Positions 51,412 to 59,280 of a stretch of 64,000 nucleotides of DNA are shown here, one piece after another; position 1 is the first letter of the stretch, and every line of letters starts with the position of its first letter. Both the position numbers and the translations under genes were made by a program. Source of the DNA: Chitinophaga varians (GTDB taxonomy: Bacteria > Bacteroidota > Bacteroidia > Chitinophagales > Chitinophagaceae). The notes below the pieces were generated by a model that was not told the origin of the DNA, made no database searches, and saw only the letters and a list, made by a program, of their open reading frames with translations. The stretch spans positions 1,178,001 to 1,242,000 of the forward strand of contig NZ_JACVFB010000001.1 in assembly GCF_014529945.1 (NCBI RefSeq). The letters are read 5' to 3'.

Positions 51412-51419
51412 CAAAGATA
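51412..51419 (-). promoter_or_regulatory. -7 box TATCTTTG for the DinB gene
   Basis: Perfect TAnnTTTG match on the minus strand between the DinB start (51373) and the oxidoreductase stop (51466). Confidence 0.55.
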
Positions 51420-51465
51420 ACAGGGGGGTAGTGACAGCCTTATGTCAGCAGGGGTGAAAAAAATT

Positions 51466-52419
51466 TTATTCCGGGAAGGAAAGCACGGTCCTGCCGGTGT
51501 TCCGGCGGTTCCCCATGTCGCTATGGGCGCGGGCTGCCTCATTAAACGGATAGCTGTTGATCTGCGCCTGTAGCTGACCGGAGGCAATCAGTTCTACCAG
51601 CTCATGGCTCCATTGCTGCCGTTGCGCGGGCGGAATATTATAGACCGTAGATCCGATGATCCGGGCGGACTTCATGATAAGCTCCTGTGGATTGACAGAA
51701 GTAGGTTGCCCGGAGCTGTTGCCATATACGATGAGGGTCCCGTTCACAGCCAGGGCAGACACCAGTTGAGCGGGCGTATCGCCGCCGGTGGCGTCCAGGA
51801 TAAGATCTGCGCCCTGAGGGCCGGTGATGTCTGTCAGCTGCCGGAGCCAGTCGGTATCGCGGTAATTAAGGGCCTGGGTAGCGCCGAGGGAGCGGACATA
51901 TTCCTGTTTGGCAGCGCTGCCGGTGAGCGCGATGATCTGGGGCACGCCTTTGCGCTTTGCCAGTTGCACCGCCTGGGAGCCTACGCCGCCCGCTGCCGCC
52001 GTGATCACCACGGAGCGGTAGCCGCTGGTTTGTTCCAGCAGGTGCTTTGCTGTCAGGGAATGGGTCAGCAGTCCCGCTGCGGGCAGTACCTGATCTGGCA
52101 ATATGGTGAGCCCGGCGGCCGGAACAGCCGTATAGGCTGCATACCCGGCAGAAGCATGGCCTGTCACCCGTTGACCGGTTTGCAGGTGTTGTACTTCGCT
52201 GCCGGTTTCTGTAATGATACCGCTGATTTCTCCGGGCAATATAGCCGGAAACTGAGGAATAAAAGGGTAGATGCCCTGGCGGATGAGGAGGTCGGCATAG
52301 TTAACGCCCACTGCCTGTACTTTCACGATCACCTCGTTGGGAGCAGGAACGGGCATGGGCTGGTCAGTCACTTCCAGCACGTCAGGCGTGCCGTAAGCGT
52401 TAAGGGTAACTGCTTTCAT
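51466..52419 (-). CDS. Quinone oxidoreductase-like NADPH dehydrogenase (MDR family)
   Basis: 317 aa of the zeta-crystallin/quinone reductase group of medium-chain dehydrogenases. GroES-like part: MKAVTLNAYGTPDVLEVTDQ and VKVQAVGVNYADLLIRQGIY with ILPGEISG. Rossmann part: VVITAAAGGVGSQAVQLAKR. The zinc ligands of classical alcohol dehydrogenases are absent, as usual for quinone reductases. It probably transfers hydride from NADPH to quinones or enones. Confidence 0.9.
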   Translation of the reverse strand: MKAVTLNAYGTPDVLEVTDQPMPVPAPNEVIVKVQAVGVNYADLLIRQGIYPFIPQFPAILPGEISGIITETGSEVQHLQTGQRVTGHASAGYAAYTAVPAAGLTILPDQVLPAAGLLTHSLTAKHLLEQTSGYRSVVITAAAGGVGSQAVQLAKRKGVPQIIALTGSAAKQEYVRSLGATQALNYRDTDWLRQLTDITGPQGADLILDATGGDTPAQLVSALAVNGTLIVYGNSSGQPTSVNPQELIMKSARIIGSTVYNIPPAQRQQWSHELVELIASGQLQAQINSYPFNEAARAHSDMGNRRNTGRTVLSFPE

Positions 52420-52502
52420 GTGTTTTTATTTGATACAAAGATGGTGCATCGTGCCTGATGCCACACCATGTGTTTCCTCCATGAAAGTGACTTGTTTTTC
52501 CG

Positions 52503-52712
52503 TCAGATTTTCTTTAGTGCTTTTCCCTTATGCGCCGCGATGTGGTCTGTTTTATCGCTTTTGATTTCATATTGCGGGTCTTCCGGTGTAGCATGGTGGG
52601 TATATCCCTTGTATTGGAAATCGGCGGTATGGACACGAATGACCGTACCGGTGACCCATCCGGCTTCTGAATTCCAGGTCACGTGATCTCCCTTTTTGAA
52701 TGCGTGGTCCAT
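52503..52712 (-). CDS. DUF2945 (HVA1/TUDOR-like) small protein
   Basis: 69 aa, basic. The pattern KKGDHVTWNSEAGWVTGTVI, then HATPEDPQYEIKSDKTDHIA and a Lys-rich end fits the hypervirulence-associated TUDOR-domain family (DUF2945). Its role in bacteria is unknown. It begins 18 bp after the methyltransferase stop, so the two are likely co-transcribed. Confidence 0.88.
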   Translation of the reverse strand: MDHAFKKGDHVTWNSEAGWVTGTVIRVHTADFQYKGYTHHATPEDPQYEIKSDKTDHIAAHKGKALKKI

Positions 52713-52730
52713 GGTATCCGTTTTAAGGTG

Positions 52731-53600
52731 TTATCGGAGCCGTAGCCGCCAGGTGGCCTGTATTTTACCTCGTTGGCGCATTTTCTCCCGCATGGCGGCG
52801 TCAGTATTTTTAAGCAGATAATTGAAGCTGGTGAGCCGGGTGTAGTCGGTCTCTGCTTCCTTATCTATTTCAAAGCCGGCTTCCCGGAAAAAGGCTGCGG
52901 CCTCCTCAAAGCTAACGAACATATTGTCATTGATGCGGTGCTGGGCAAAAAAGCTGCTGAGCTCATCAATGGCGCCAACGCCTTGCTCTGCTTCCCGGTC
53001 GCGTTTAATATAGATGTCTGCCGTTATCCAGTATCCGCCGCGTGCTTCCAGTGTTTGCCGTATCAGGCCGCAAAGCGTGCTTTTCTCTTCCGGGCCGAGA
53101 TACATGAGCAGGCCTTCGTTGACAATGGTGAGCGGCCCTGCTGCAAAGCGGCTGGTGACGGCGGTGAACTGCTGTTCGTCGAGTGCGTTCAGGGGAAGTA
53201 TTTCCAGGGTGCCTTTGGCAGGAGGGAGGTGCTGTTGCAGATCGTGCAGGAACCGCTGTTTAGTCGCGATCAGGTCTGGCAGGTCCGTATCGATATAATG
53301 CAGCCCCTGTTGCTGTACCGCTGCCAGTCCGCGGAAGGAGAAGCCGGACGACAGTTCGAGGATGTTGGGATGAGGGATGCCCTGTAGTAATTGATCAATG
53401 CTGTGGTAGCGGTTTTCAAAATGCACCAGTCGTCCCCAGAAGGCCGGTTCTTTTCGGTCGTAATCGGGGATATAGGGTGCGGGCGCCAGCATCAGTTGAG
53501 CTGCTTCGCGGGCGAAAGGGATATCTGTAAGCCCTTTCATCAGCAGCAGTGCCTGGGCGGAGGGGCTGATCGTGTTGTAATCGCGTGTCTGTTTTTCCAT
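52731..53600 (-). CDS. Class I SAM-dependent methyltransferase (LCMT-like)
   Basis: 289 aa resembling the leucine carboxyl methyltransferase/polyketide O-methyltransferase group: NILELSSGFSFRGLAAVQQ as motif I, YIDTDLPDLIATKQRFLHDL as the acidic post-I segment, then LTIVNEGLLMYLGPEEKSTL, a very typical N-E-G-L-L-M-Y motif. The product probably O-methylates a small acid; the target is unknown. It is followed by the DUF2945 gene. Confidence 0.88.
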   Translation of the reverse strand: MEKQTRDYNTISPSAQALLLMKGLTDIPFAREAAQLMLAPAPYIPDYDRKEPAFWGRLVHFENRYHSIDQLLQGIPHPNILELSSGFSFRGLAAVQQQGLHYIDTDLPDLIATKQRFLHDLQQHLPPAKGTLEILPLNALDEQQFTAVTSRFAAGPLTIVNEGLLMYLGPEEKSTLCGLIRQTLEARGGYWITADIYIKRDREAEQGVGAIDELSSFFAQHRINDNMFVSFEEAAAFFREAGFEIDKEAETDYTRLTSFNYLLKNTDAAMREKMRQRGKIQATWRLRLR

Positions 53601-53673
53601 GGTCTGTCAGTGAGGATTAAATGTACATCTTTTCACTAGTCATTCTGATGCACCAGGTTGTCCCGAAAGCCAT

Positions 53674-53681
53674 TAAATTTG
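53674..53681 (+). promoter_or_regulatory. -7 box TAAATTTG for the SAM hydroxide adenosyltransferase gene
   Basis: Fits TAnnTTTG and lies 24 bp before the ATG at 53706, supporting that start over the in-frame codon at 53658. Confidence 0.5.
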
Positions 53682-53705
53682 TTGAAGCTTAAGCATCATT
53701 TCCGC

Positions 53706-54620
53706 ATGAAAACAATCAAAGCAGGTGGTCTGGCCCTGGTAGCGCTGTTGTTGGCGCAAGGGGTGTGGTCGCAAAACAAGATCGTCGTATTCCAGTCTGA
53801 TTTTGGGGTAAAAGACGGCGCCGTTTCCGCGATGAAAGGCGTGGCCAACGGGGTGTCTACTGATCTGAAACTGTACGACCTTACCCATGAAATACCAGCA
53901 TACAATATATGGGAGGCCGCCTTTCGTCTGGAGCAGACGGTACCCTACTGGCCGGAAGGAACCGTTTTTGTGTCCGTCGTAGATCCCGGGGTGGGCACCA
54001 GCCGTAAGTCGGTCGTGCTGAAAACGCGCAAAGGCCATTTTATCGTAACGCCCGATAACGGCACCCTCACACTGCTGGCCGCCTCAGAAGGGATTGCCGA
54101 GCTGCGGGAGATCAACGAGGCCGTTAACCGCCGCAAAGGCTCGGGGAAGTCGTACACCTTCCACGGCCGTGACGTATACGCCTATACCGCCGCCCGGCTG
54201 GCCTCCGGCACCATTACGTTTGAACAGGTAGGCCCGGTGTTGCCCGCCAGCGTGGTAACACTGCCATTTCAAAAGGCCGTCCGCGAAGGACAGATGCTCA
54301 AAGGCAATATCCCCATTCTGGATATCCAGTACGGCAACGTATGGACAAACATCGACGCCACACTGCTGGCGGAACTGCGGCCGCAATACGGAGATATGAT
54401 GGAAGTGACATTCTACCACCATCAGCAGGCGGTGACCACGCTGCAGGCGCCCTACAGCGAGACGTTCGGCGCCGTGCCCGAAGGCAAACCCCTCGCGTAT
54501 CTCAACAGCCTGATGCAGCTTTCCTTCGCGCTGAATATGGGCAACCTCGCCGAGGCGTATCATATCAGCAGCGGCAGCGACTGGAGCGTGGCAGTGAAAC
54601 TGCTCCCCAAACGGAATTAA
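53706..54620 (+). CDS. SAM hydroxide adenosyltransferase (DUF62) with signal peptide
   Basis: 304 aa. Residues 1-23 form a convincing signal peptide (GGLALVALLLAQGVWSQ). The mature protein has the DUF62 core: VVFQSDFGVKDGAV (about 27-40), DLTHEIPAYN with His61, FVSVVDPGVGTSRKSVVL (DPGVGTSR at 93-100) and IVTPDNGTLTLL. The family hydrolyses S-adenosylmethionine to adenosine and methionine, and is related to the fluorinase/chlorinase enzymes. An exported form is unusual, as SAM is cytoplasmic. It may act on a different nucleoside outside, or on SAM released by neighbours. Confidence 0.88.
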   Translation: MKTIKAGGLALVALLLAQGVWSQNKIVVFQSDFGVKDGAVSAMKGVANGVSTDLKLYDLTHEIPAYNIWEAAFRLEQTVPYWPEGTVFVSVVDPGVGTSRKSVVLKTRKGHFIVTPDNGTLTLLAASEGIAELREINEAVNRRKGSGKSYTFHGRDVYAYTAARLASGTITFEQVGPVLPASVVTLPFQKAVREGQMLKGNIPILDIQYGNVWTNIDATLLAELRPQYGDMMEVTFYHHQQAVTTLQAPYSETFGAVPEGKPLAYLNSLMQLSFALNMGNLAEAYHISSGSDWSVAVKLLPKRN

Positions 54621-54647
54621 ATCCTTTTAAGTAATTTGCGTCCCATT

Positions 54648-55391
54648 ATGGATATCAGTATCAACAAATACATCAGTGAGACAGGCTTCTGCAGCCGGCG
54701 GGAGGCAGATAAATATATAGAGCAGGGCCGTGTTACCATCAATGATAACATCGCTTCCAAAGGTAACCGCGTAAAGGCCGGTGATGTAGTGGAAGTAGAC
54801 GGAGAGCCGCTGAAGAAGAAAAAGACGACCGTATACATCGCGCTCAATAAGCCCAAAGGCATCACCTGCACCACAGACCTGAAGGATAAAACCAATATCA
54901 TCGATTTCATGAACTTTCCTTCCCGGATATTCCCGATCGGCCGGCTGGACAAGCTCTCCGAAGGATTGATCTTCCTGACGAATGATGGTGATATCGTGAA
55001 TAAAATCCTTCGTGCCGGTAATCAGCATGAAAAAGAATATATCGTGTCCGTCGATAAACCCGTTACCATGGAGTTTATCAAAGCCATGCGCAGCGGTGTG
55101 AAGATACTGGGCACCGTTACACAGAAATGTTTCGTGCAGCAGGAGGGGACAGACAGGTTCCGTATTATCCTTACCCAGGGCCTCAACCGGCAGATCCGCC
55201 GTATGTGTGAAGTGCTCGGCTACAAGGTAGTGACCCTCAAACGGACACGCATCATGAATATGACGTTAAAAGATCTGGCCCCCGGCAAGTGGCGTTATTT
55301 CACCAGGGAAGAGATCACCAGTATCAATGCCATGGTGGCTTCCAGCAGCAAAACAGCCCCCGGTGATAACAGCGGCGGAATGGATGAATAG
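54648..55391 (+). CDS. rluF: 23S rRNA pseudouridine synthase RluF
   Basis: 247 aa from the ATG at 54648. An S4 RNA-binding domain (MDISINKYISETGFCSRREA, GRVTINDNIASKGNRVKAGD) is followed by the RsuA/RluB/E/F catalytic domain with the active-site motif FPIGRLDKLSEGLIFLTND (Asp in GRLD). The end segment NRQIRRMCEVLGYKVVTLKR is typical of RluF, which modifies U2604 of 23S rRNA. The tRNA-Lys gene follows, about 90 bp downstream. Confidence 0.93.
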   Translation: MDISINKYISETGFCSRREADKYIEQGRVTINDNIASKGNRVKAGDVVEVDGEPLKKKKTTVYIALNKPKGITCTTDLKDKTNIIDFMNFPSRIFPIGRLDKLSEGLIFLTNDGDIVNKILRAGNQHEKEYIVSVDKPVTMEFIKAMRSGVKILGTVTQKCFVQQEGTDRFRIILTQGLNRQIRRMCEVLGYKVVTLKRTRIMNMTLKDLAPGKWRYFTREEITSINAMVASSSKTAPGDNSGGMDE

Positions 55392-55434
55392 CGTATAGTC
55401 TATCACGTTAGTTGAAATTTTTTTTTGCTGAAAA

Positions 55435-55465
55435 TTTGGAAGTGAAAAATTAATTCCTATTTTTG
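55435..55465 (+). promoter_or_regulatory. Full Bacteroidota housekeeping promoter of tRNA-Lys
   Basis: TTTG (55435-55438), a spacer of exactly 19 bp, and TATTTTTG (55458-55465) match the TTTG-N19-TAnnTTTG consensus. The tRNA begins 20 bp after the -7 box. Confidence 0.85.
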
Positions 55466-55484
55466 CACCCGCTTTACAGCAAAA

Positions 55485-55557
55485 GATTCCGTAGCTCAGT
55501 TGGTAGAGCAATACACTTTTAATGTATGGGCCCTGGGTTCGAGTCCCAGCGGGATCA
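55485..55557 (+). tRNA. tRNA-Lys(UUU)
   Basis: A 73-nt tRNA. The acceptor stem GATTCCG pairs with CGGGATC (one G-T), the discriminator is A and CCA is not encoded. The D arm is GCTC-AGTTGGTA-GAGC. The anticodon stem ATACA/TGTAT encloses CTTTTAA, so the anticodon is TTT (Lys). The T arm is CTGGG-TTCGAGT-CCCAG. Confidence 0.97.
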
Positions 55558-55581
55558 CAGACAAGAATATCAAAGGAAATT

Positions 55582-55625
55582 AAAGCCGTTTAAATCACAG
55601 GATTTATGCGGCTTTTCTGTTTTTG
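55582..55625 (+). terminator. Terminator of the tRNA-Lys transcript
   Basis: AAAGCCG / CGGCTTT outside and TAAATC / GATTTA inside form one long interrupted stem with an ACAG loop, followed by TCTGTTTTT. Confidence 0.8.
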
Positions 55626-55660
55626 GTATGAAAAGAGAAACCATATCAAACGAATCTGAA

Positions 55661-55707
55661 AGGATACAAAATAGGATACACAAAAAAATCTAAGTTTGCT
55701 GTATCCT
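55661..55707. repeat. Triple GGATACA sites, two direct and one inverted
   Basis: AGGATACA occurs at 55661-55668 and 55673-55680 (12-bp period), and its complement TGTATCCT at 55700-55707, followed by a T-run. The layout could be recombinase or excisionase arm sites, or simply a hairpin terminator. Confidence 0.45.
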
Positions 55708-55891
55708 TTTTTCTGGGAAATGCTTACCAGCAAAAGGGTTTAGGACTTACAAACCGAGACAAAAAATCGGTAACCTAAAACTTATTTGACTATGAAAGTA
55801 AGAAGCCATCAAAAGCGTGTATACTTTGGGAAATGCGTACTTTCGACATAAAAAATTCCGCTTTTGATTATCCTTTGCCCCCTGTAACTAT

Positions 55892-55899
55892 TAACTTTG
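55892..55899 (+). promoter_or_regulatory. -7 box TAACTTTG for the TonB receptor gene
   Basis: Matches TAnnTTTG; it gives a leader of about 60 nt before the ATG at 55965 and lies inside the upstream extension of the open frame, arguing against the codon at 55833 as the start. Confidence 0.5.
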
Positions 55900-55964
55900 C
55901 GGCCATTTCCATATACGGAACGGCCCAGTTGTTTGTGCCAGTTTCAAAACATCGTTTTTTATTT

Positions 55965-58019
55965 ATGAGACCAGGCTATATTCCAGTGCTTTTAACATTA
56001 ACTGTCGCCACAAATGTCTTCGGACAAGATAGTGCCAGGCCAAAGAGAATCACAGATACAACCAGCCAGCTGAAAGATATTATCGTTACTGCCAGTCGTG
56101 TAGCCGAGAGTGTTAATGAGGTGCCTTCCTCCGTTACGCTGATATCAAGAAAAGAGGTGGAAAAACAGGCACAGATCAACAACAATCTGCCGTATATCCT
56201 GATGCAGAAAATACCGGGAATTTCACCCAGTGAAGAAGGACAGAATAATTTCATCGGGAAATTGAGAGGCAGGAACTTCCTGGTATTAATTGATGGTATC
56301 CCACAATCCACCCCATTGAGAAACGGTGGACGTGATCTTAAAACGATTGATGTTAGTGCGATTGACCATATTGAAGTGATCAATGGTGCCTCTTCTATGT
56401 ATGGCAATGGTGGTGCCGGTGGTATCATCAACTATATTACCATAAAGCCTGAAAGAACTGTTCCATTCAGTTCTTCTACTTATTTCAATAATAGCCTGAA
56501 TCTTATTAAAGCCGATGAAACTTACGGATACAACCTTTCACAGGTATTCAAAGGGGGTATAGGAAAATTTGACTACGTGGTACAGGGAAAGATGGCACAT
56601 TCCGGGGTGGTAAGATCTTCCGATGGTGTCGTGATCAGTCCTTTTTATGGATTGGGAGAAACGAAAACATACAATGCCCTTGTAAAACTTGGATATGATT
56701 TCTCAGCCAATCATCGTATTGAGTTGATGGGTAACTATTTCAACAGTATCCAGGACAGTAAATACATCGGAACCAAAGGCAACTTTGGTGTTTCTCCAGC
56801 CATTGGTGTTCGGGGAGATACCAACATTCTGGGTGGTACCCCCTATAATAAAACCTTGAATGTAAAGTACACGGGTACCTTCGGTAAAACAGAAGCCAAT
56901 GTAGCCGCGTACTACAATGACATCAATTCAGTATTTGAAGCCTATAATCAAATATACGCTGACCACTGGGGTGGACGTTTTAATTTTTCCACGCCGTTTG
57001 TTCTGCCGGGTAATAACCATGTGCAATTGATCTATGGTGTTGACTTTCTCAAAGATCATACTGTACAAAAAGATATGGCAGACAAACTGGTTACGCCGGA
57101 TATGAACATGAATAGTATTGCTCCTTACCTGCAATCCAAGTTCATACTGGCTAAAGACTGGATATTCAAAGCCGGCGCACGTTACGAGAACCTGTTATTT
57201 AAGGTCAGTGACTTTACCAAAGGAACGCTGTTTGTGCCAGGTGCCACCAATACTTATAATGCACTGGTCTTCAATACTGGCCTGAGATACAATAAATTCT
57301 CCTATGCTCAGCCGTTTGCCAGCTTTTCCCAAGGTTTTTCCATCGGAGACATCGGATTGGTGCTGAGAAATGGTGTTTCATTGAATGCCATCGACGTTGC
57401 TCCTGTAAAAGTGAATAATTTTGAACTGGGCGTAAATGGGAATATTGATCGGTTCCGCTATGAAGTAACCGGCTATTATAGCACCAGTAAAAAGGGGGCC
57501 ACCTTCAAAGAGATCACCCCGGGCAATTTTTCCCTGAACCAATTACCACAACGGATATACGGCGTTGAGGCAGTGTTGGGATACAAAGCGACCGACTGGC
57601 TAAGTTTGGGCGGCATACTGGGCTATATGGATGGAAAAGAAGACACCAGGAACGATGGTTCTTTCGACGGAAAAGTGGATAACTCAACTATTTCGCCTAT
57701 AAAAATTGGAGGAAATGTGAATTTTAAATTCACCCGCCAATGGGACTTCTCCGTTCAAATGACTAAAATCGGAGGCCGTGATGTATTTCCAAAAGAGATA
57801 TGGAATTATGGAAAATACCCAATAACCGGTTATACGCTATTTGATATGTATACTTCTTATAAACTAAAGCATGTAACATTTACTTTTGCTATTAACAACC
57901 TCTTTAATGCCAATTATTATCCCACTCATTCAGAAGTGCGAGGTGCTACAACAGAAGGACGTTATTATGTAAAAGGTACAGGAATGCAAGCAAACCTGGG
58001 TATTGTGATTAATTTATAA
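55965..58019 (+). CDS. TonB-dependent outer-membrane receptor (siderophore/heme type)
   Basis: 684 aa from the ATG at 55965 (signal peptide ending ATNVFGQ). The plug shows LKDIIVTASRVAESVNEVPS as the receptor N-terminus, FIGKLRGRNFLVLIDGIPQS, and HIEVINGASSMYGNGGAGGI. The barrel ends GMQANLGIVINL with the usual terminal aromatic/hydrophobic strand. It lacks the CarboxypepD-like and SusC signatures, so it is a classic TonB receptor for iron chelates, heme or vitamin B12 rather than glycans. It is convergent with the PepSY-like gene. Confidence 0.9.
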   Translation: MRPGYIPVLLTLTVATNVFGQDSARPKRITDTTSQLKDIIVTASRVAESVNEVPSSVTLISRKEVEKQAQINNNLPYILMQKIPGISPSEEGQNNFIGKLRGRNFLVLIDGIPQSTPLRNGGRDLKTIDVSAIDHIEVINGASSMYGNGGAGGIINYITIKPERTVPFSSSTYFNNSLNLIKADETYGYNLSQVFKGGIGKFDYVVQGKMAHSGVVRSSDGVVISPFYGLGETKTYNALVKLGYDFSANHRIELMGNYFNSIQDSKYIGTKGNFGVSPAIGVRGDTNILGGTPYNKTLNVKYTGTFGKTEANVAAYYNDINSVFEAYNQIYADHWGGRFNFSTPFVLPGNNHVQLIYGVDFLKDHTVQKDMADKLVTPDMNMNSIAPYLQSKFILAKDWIFKAGARYENLLFKVSDFTKGTLFVPGATNTYNALVFNTGLRYNKFSYAQPFASFSQGFSIGDIGLVLRNGVSLNAIDVAPVKVNNFELGVNGNIDRFRYEVTGYYSTSKKGATFKEITPGNFSLNQLPQRIYGVEAVLGYKATDWLSLGGILGYMDGKEDTRNDGSFDGKVDNSTISPIKIGGNVNFKFTRQWDFSVQMTKIGGRDVFPKEIWNYGKYPITGYTLFDMYTSYKLKHVTFTFAINNLFNANYYPTHSEVRGATTEGRYYVKGTGMQANLGIVINL

Positions 58020-58083
58020 TAGTCCATACATATTTTCAAATAAAATAATATATATGGCCATTTAGCTATTGATCCTTTCGCCG

Positions 58084-58494
58084 TTACTGTACTTTACCGT
58101 TATTATCGAATATAATGTCCTTCCCTTTTATTTCCACTTCGTAATTAGTGGCGCCACTGGCATGTTGAATACGAGCGGTTTCTTTGATCTTTGCATCTTT
58201 ATAATGATTGGCGATATATGCTGACGCAGCTTTGGGCAGTTCGGACGCCGGGATAGGTGTTTCCGTTTCCATCCAGTTGCCTTTCACATCAAATACAGCA
58301 GAAACGTGCTGATTGTTTTCTCTAAAACCGGCTTCATAGTTATGTTTCTCCATTTCCCATTTTACGCTGGTGGCGTTGGGGAACTTTTGGGCTAATGCGG
58401 TTTTAACCACGGTAGGCACCTGGGCCTCACTGATTTTTTGTGCAAATGAGGAGGCACTGACGAGCAGGCATCCCAACAGAAAATACATTTTCAT
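58084..58494 (-). CDS. Exported PepSY-like protein
   Basis: 136 aa from the ATG at 58494; a TTG/ATG further up (58527) is less likely. A signal peptide ends VSASSFAQ. The rest fits the PepSY-like (DUF2874) beta-lactamase-inhibitor-like fold: VPTVVKTALAQKFPNATSVK, then WEMEKHNYEAGFRENNQHVS and FDVKGNWMETETPIPASELP. These secreted proteins are often regulated by an adjacent two-component system; the OmpR-type pair is divergent, 111 bp away. Confidence 0.85.
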   Translation of the reverse strand: MKMYFLLGCLLVSASSFAQKISEAQVPTVVKTALAQKFPNATSVKWEMEKHNYEAGFRENNQHVSAVFDVKGNWMETETPIPASELPKAASAYIANHYKDAKIKETARIQHASGATNYEVEIKGKDIIFDNNGKVQ

Positions 58495-58593
58495 GATGAT
58501 TGAATTTATTCTAAAGGTAAGCGCCAATTCTGTTTTACTTCTGTAGAAGACAAAGGTTTTAGCCGAATTCAGGAAAAATTCGAAATTGGAACC

Positions 58594-58601
58594 TACTTTT
58601 G
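58594..58601 (+). promoter_or_regulatory. -7 box TACTTTTG for the OmpR-type regulator
   Basis: Perfect TAnnTTTG match ending 4 bp before the ATG at 58606, so the mRNA is leaderless or nearly so. Confidence 0.55.
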
Positions 58602-58605
58602 TTGC

Positions 58606-59280
58606 ATGAAGGTATTAATCATCGAGGATGAACTACAGCTGGCGCAGAGCGTTATCGGGTATTTATCCGGTGAGAGTTATGTATGTGAACATGCCGCTAC
58701 CTATCAGCAGGCATTGGAGAAACTGAGCGTATACGAATATCAGTGCATATTGCTCGACCTCATGCTGCCAGATGGCAATGGGCTTCAGCTGTTGGAGGAA
58801 ATCAAAAAAAAGCAACAACAGGAAGGCGTCATCATTATCTCCGCTAAAGATTCCTACGACGATAAAATAAAGGGGCTCCAAATTGGTGCAGACGACTACC
58901 TGGCCAAGCCCTTCCATCTGCCAGAACTGGCGGCCAGGGTGTATTCTGTGATCAGACGACGTTCGTTTCAAAATAACAACATTGTTCAGCAGGAAGAACT
59001 TCAAATAGACCTTCTTGCGAAGACAGTATATATTCATGATAAACCGGTACTTCTTACCCGGAAAGAATTTGACCTCCTCATCTATTTCCTGGGCAATAAA
59101 AACAGGGTTATTTCCAAAAATGCACTGGCAGAGCACCTTTCAGGTGACATTGCGGATATGCTTGATAACCATAGCTTTGTATACGCGCACATCAAAAATC
59201 TTAAAAGAAAGCTCCATGAAGCTGGTTGTGGCAATTATCTCAGAACTGTTTATGCCACGGGATATAAATGGGAAGTATGA
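58606..59280 (+). CDS. OmpR/PhoB-type response regulator
   Basis: 224 aa. Receiver: KVLIIEDELQLAQSVIGYLS (acidic pair), CILLDLMLPDGNG (phospho-Asp), IIISAKDSYDDKIKGLQIGA and DDYLAKPFHLPEL (Lys). The C-terminal winged helix has LTRKEFDLLIYFLGNKNRVI and YVYAH-type residues before IKNLKRKLHEA and YLRTVYATGYKW. It overlaps the kinase gene by 4 bp (ATGA). Likely targets are the PepSY-like gene and the outer-membrane proteins nearby. Confidence 0.94.
   Translation: MKVLIIEDELQLAQSVIGYLSGESYVCEHAATYQQALEKLSVYEYQCILLDLMLPDGNGLQLLEEIKKKQQQEGVIIISAKDSYDDKIKGLQIGADDYLAKPFHLPELAARVYSVIRRRSFQNNNIVQQEELQIDLLAKTVYIHDKPVLLTRKEFDLLIYFLGNKNRVISKNALAEHLSGDIADMLDNHSFVYAHIKNLKRKLHEAGCGNYLRTVYATGYKWEV

Larger units (their letters stand above)
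55558..55964. other. Non-coding, repeat-rich stretch after tRNA-Lys (possible attachment region)
   Basis: No gene can be supported in these 407 bp. The region holds a terminator hairpin (55582-55625), three GGATACA words (55661-55707), and a nested inverted repeat TTTAGG...ACCGA...TCGGT...CCTAAA (about 55739-55777). A very short frame follows at 55792-55851 (MKVRSHQKRVYFGKC), and a -7 box at 55892 serves the TonB receptor gene. Position directly after a tRNA gene and the change to A+T-rich coding DNA beyond suggest the border of an integrated element. No integrase is present, and the other end lies outside the window. Confidence 0.4.

Noticed and set aside
55792..55851. A 19-codon frame beginning MKVRSHQKRVYF after tRNA-Lys
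   Set aside because: It could be the stub of an integrase gene, but it is too short to assign and has no continuation in any frame.
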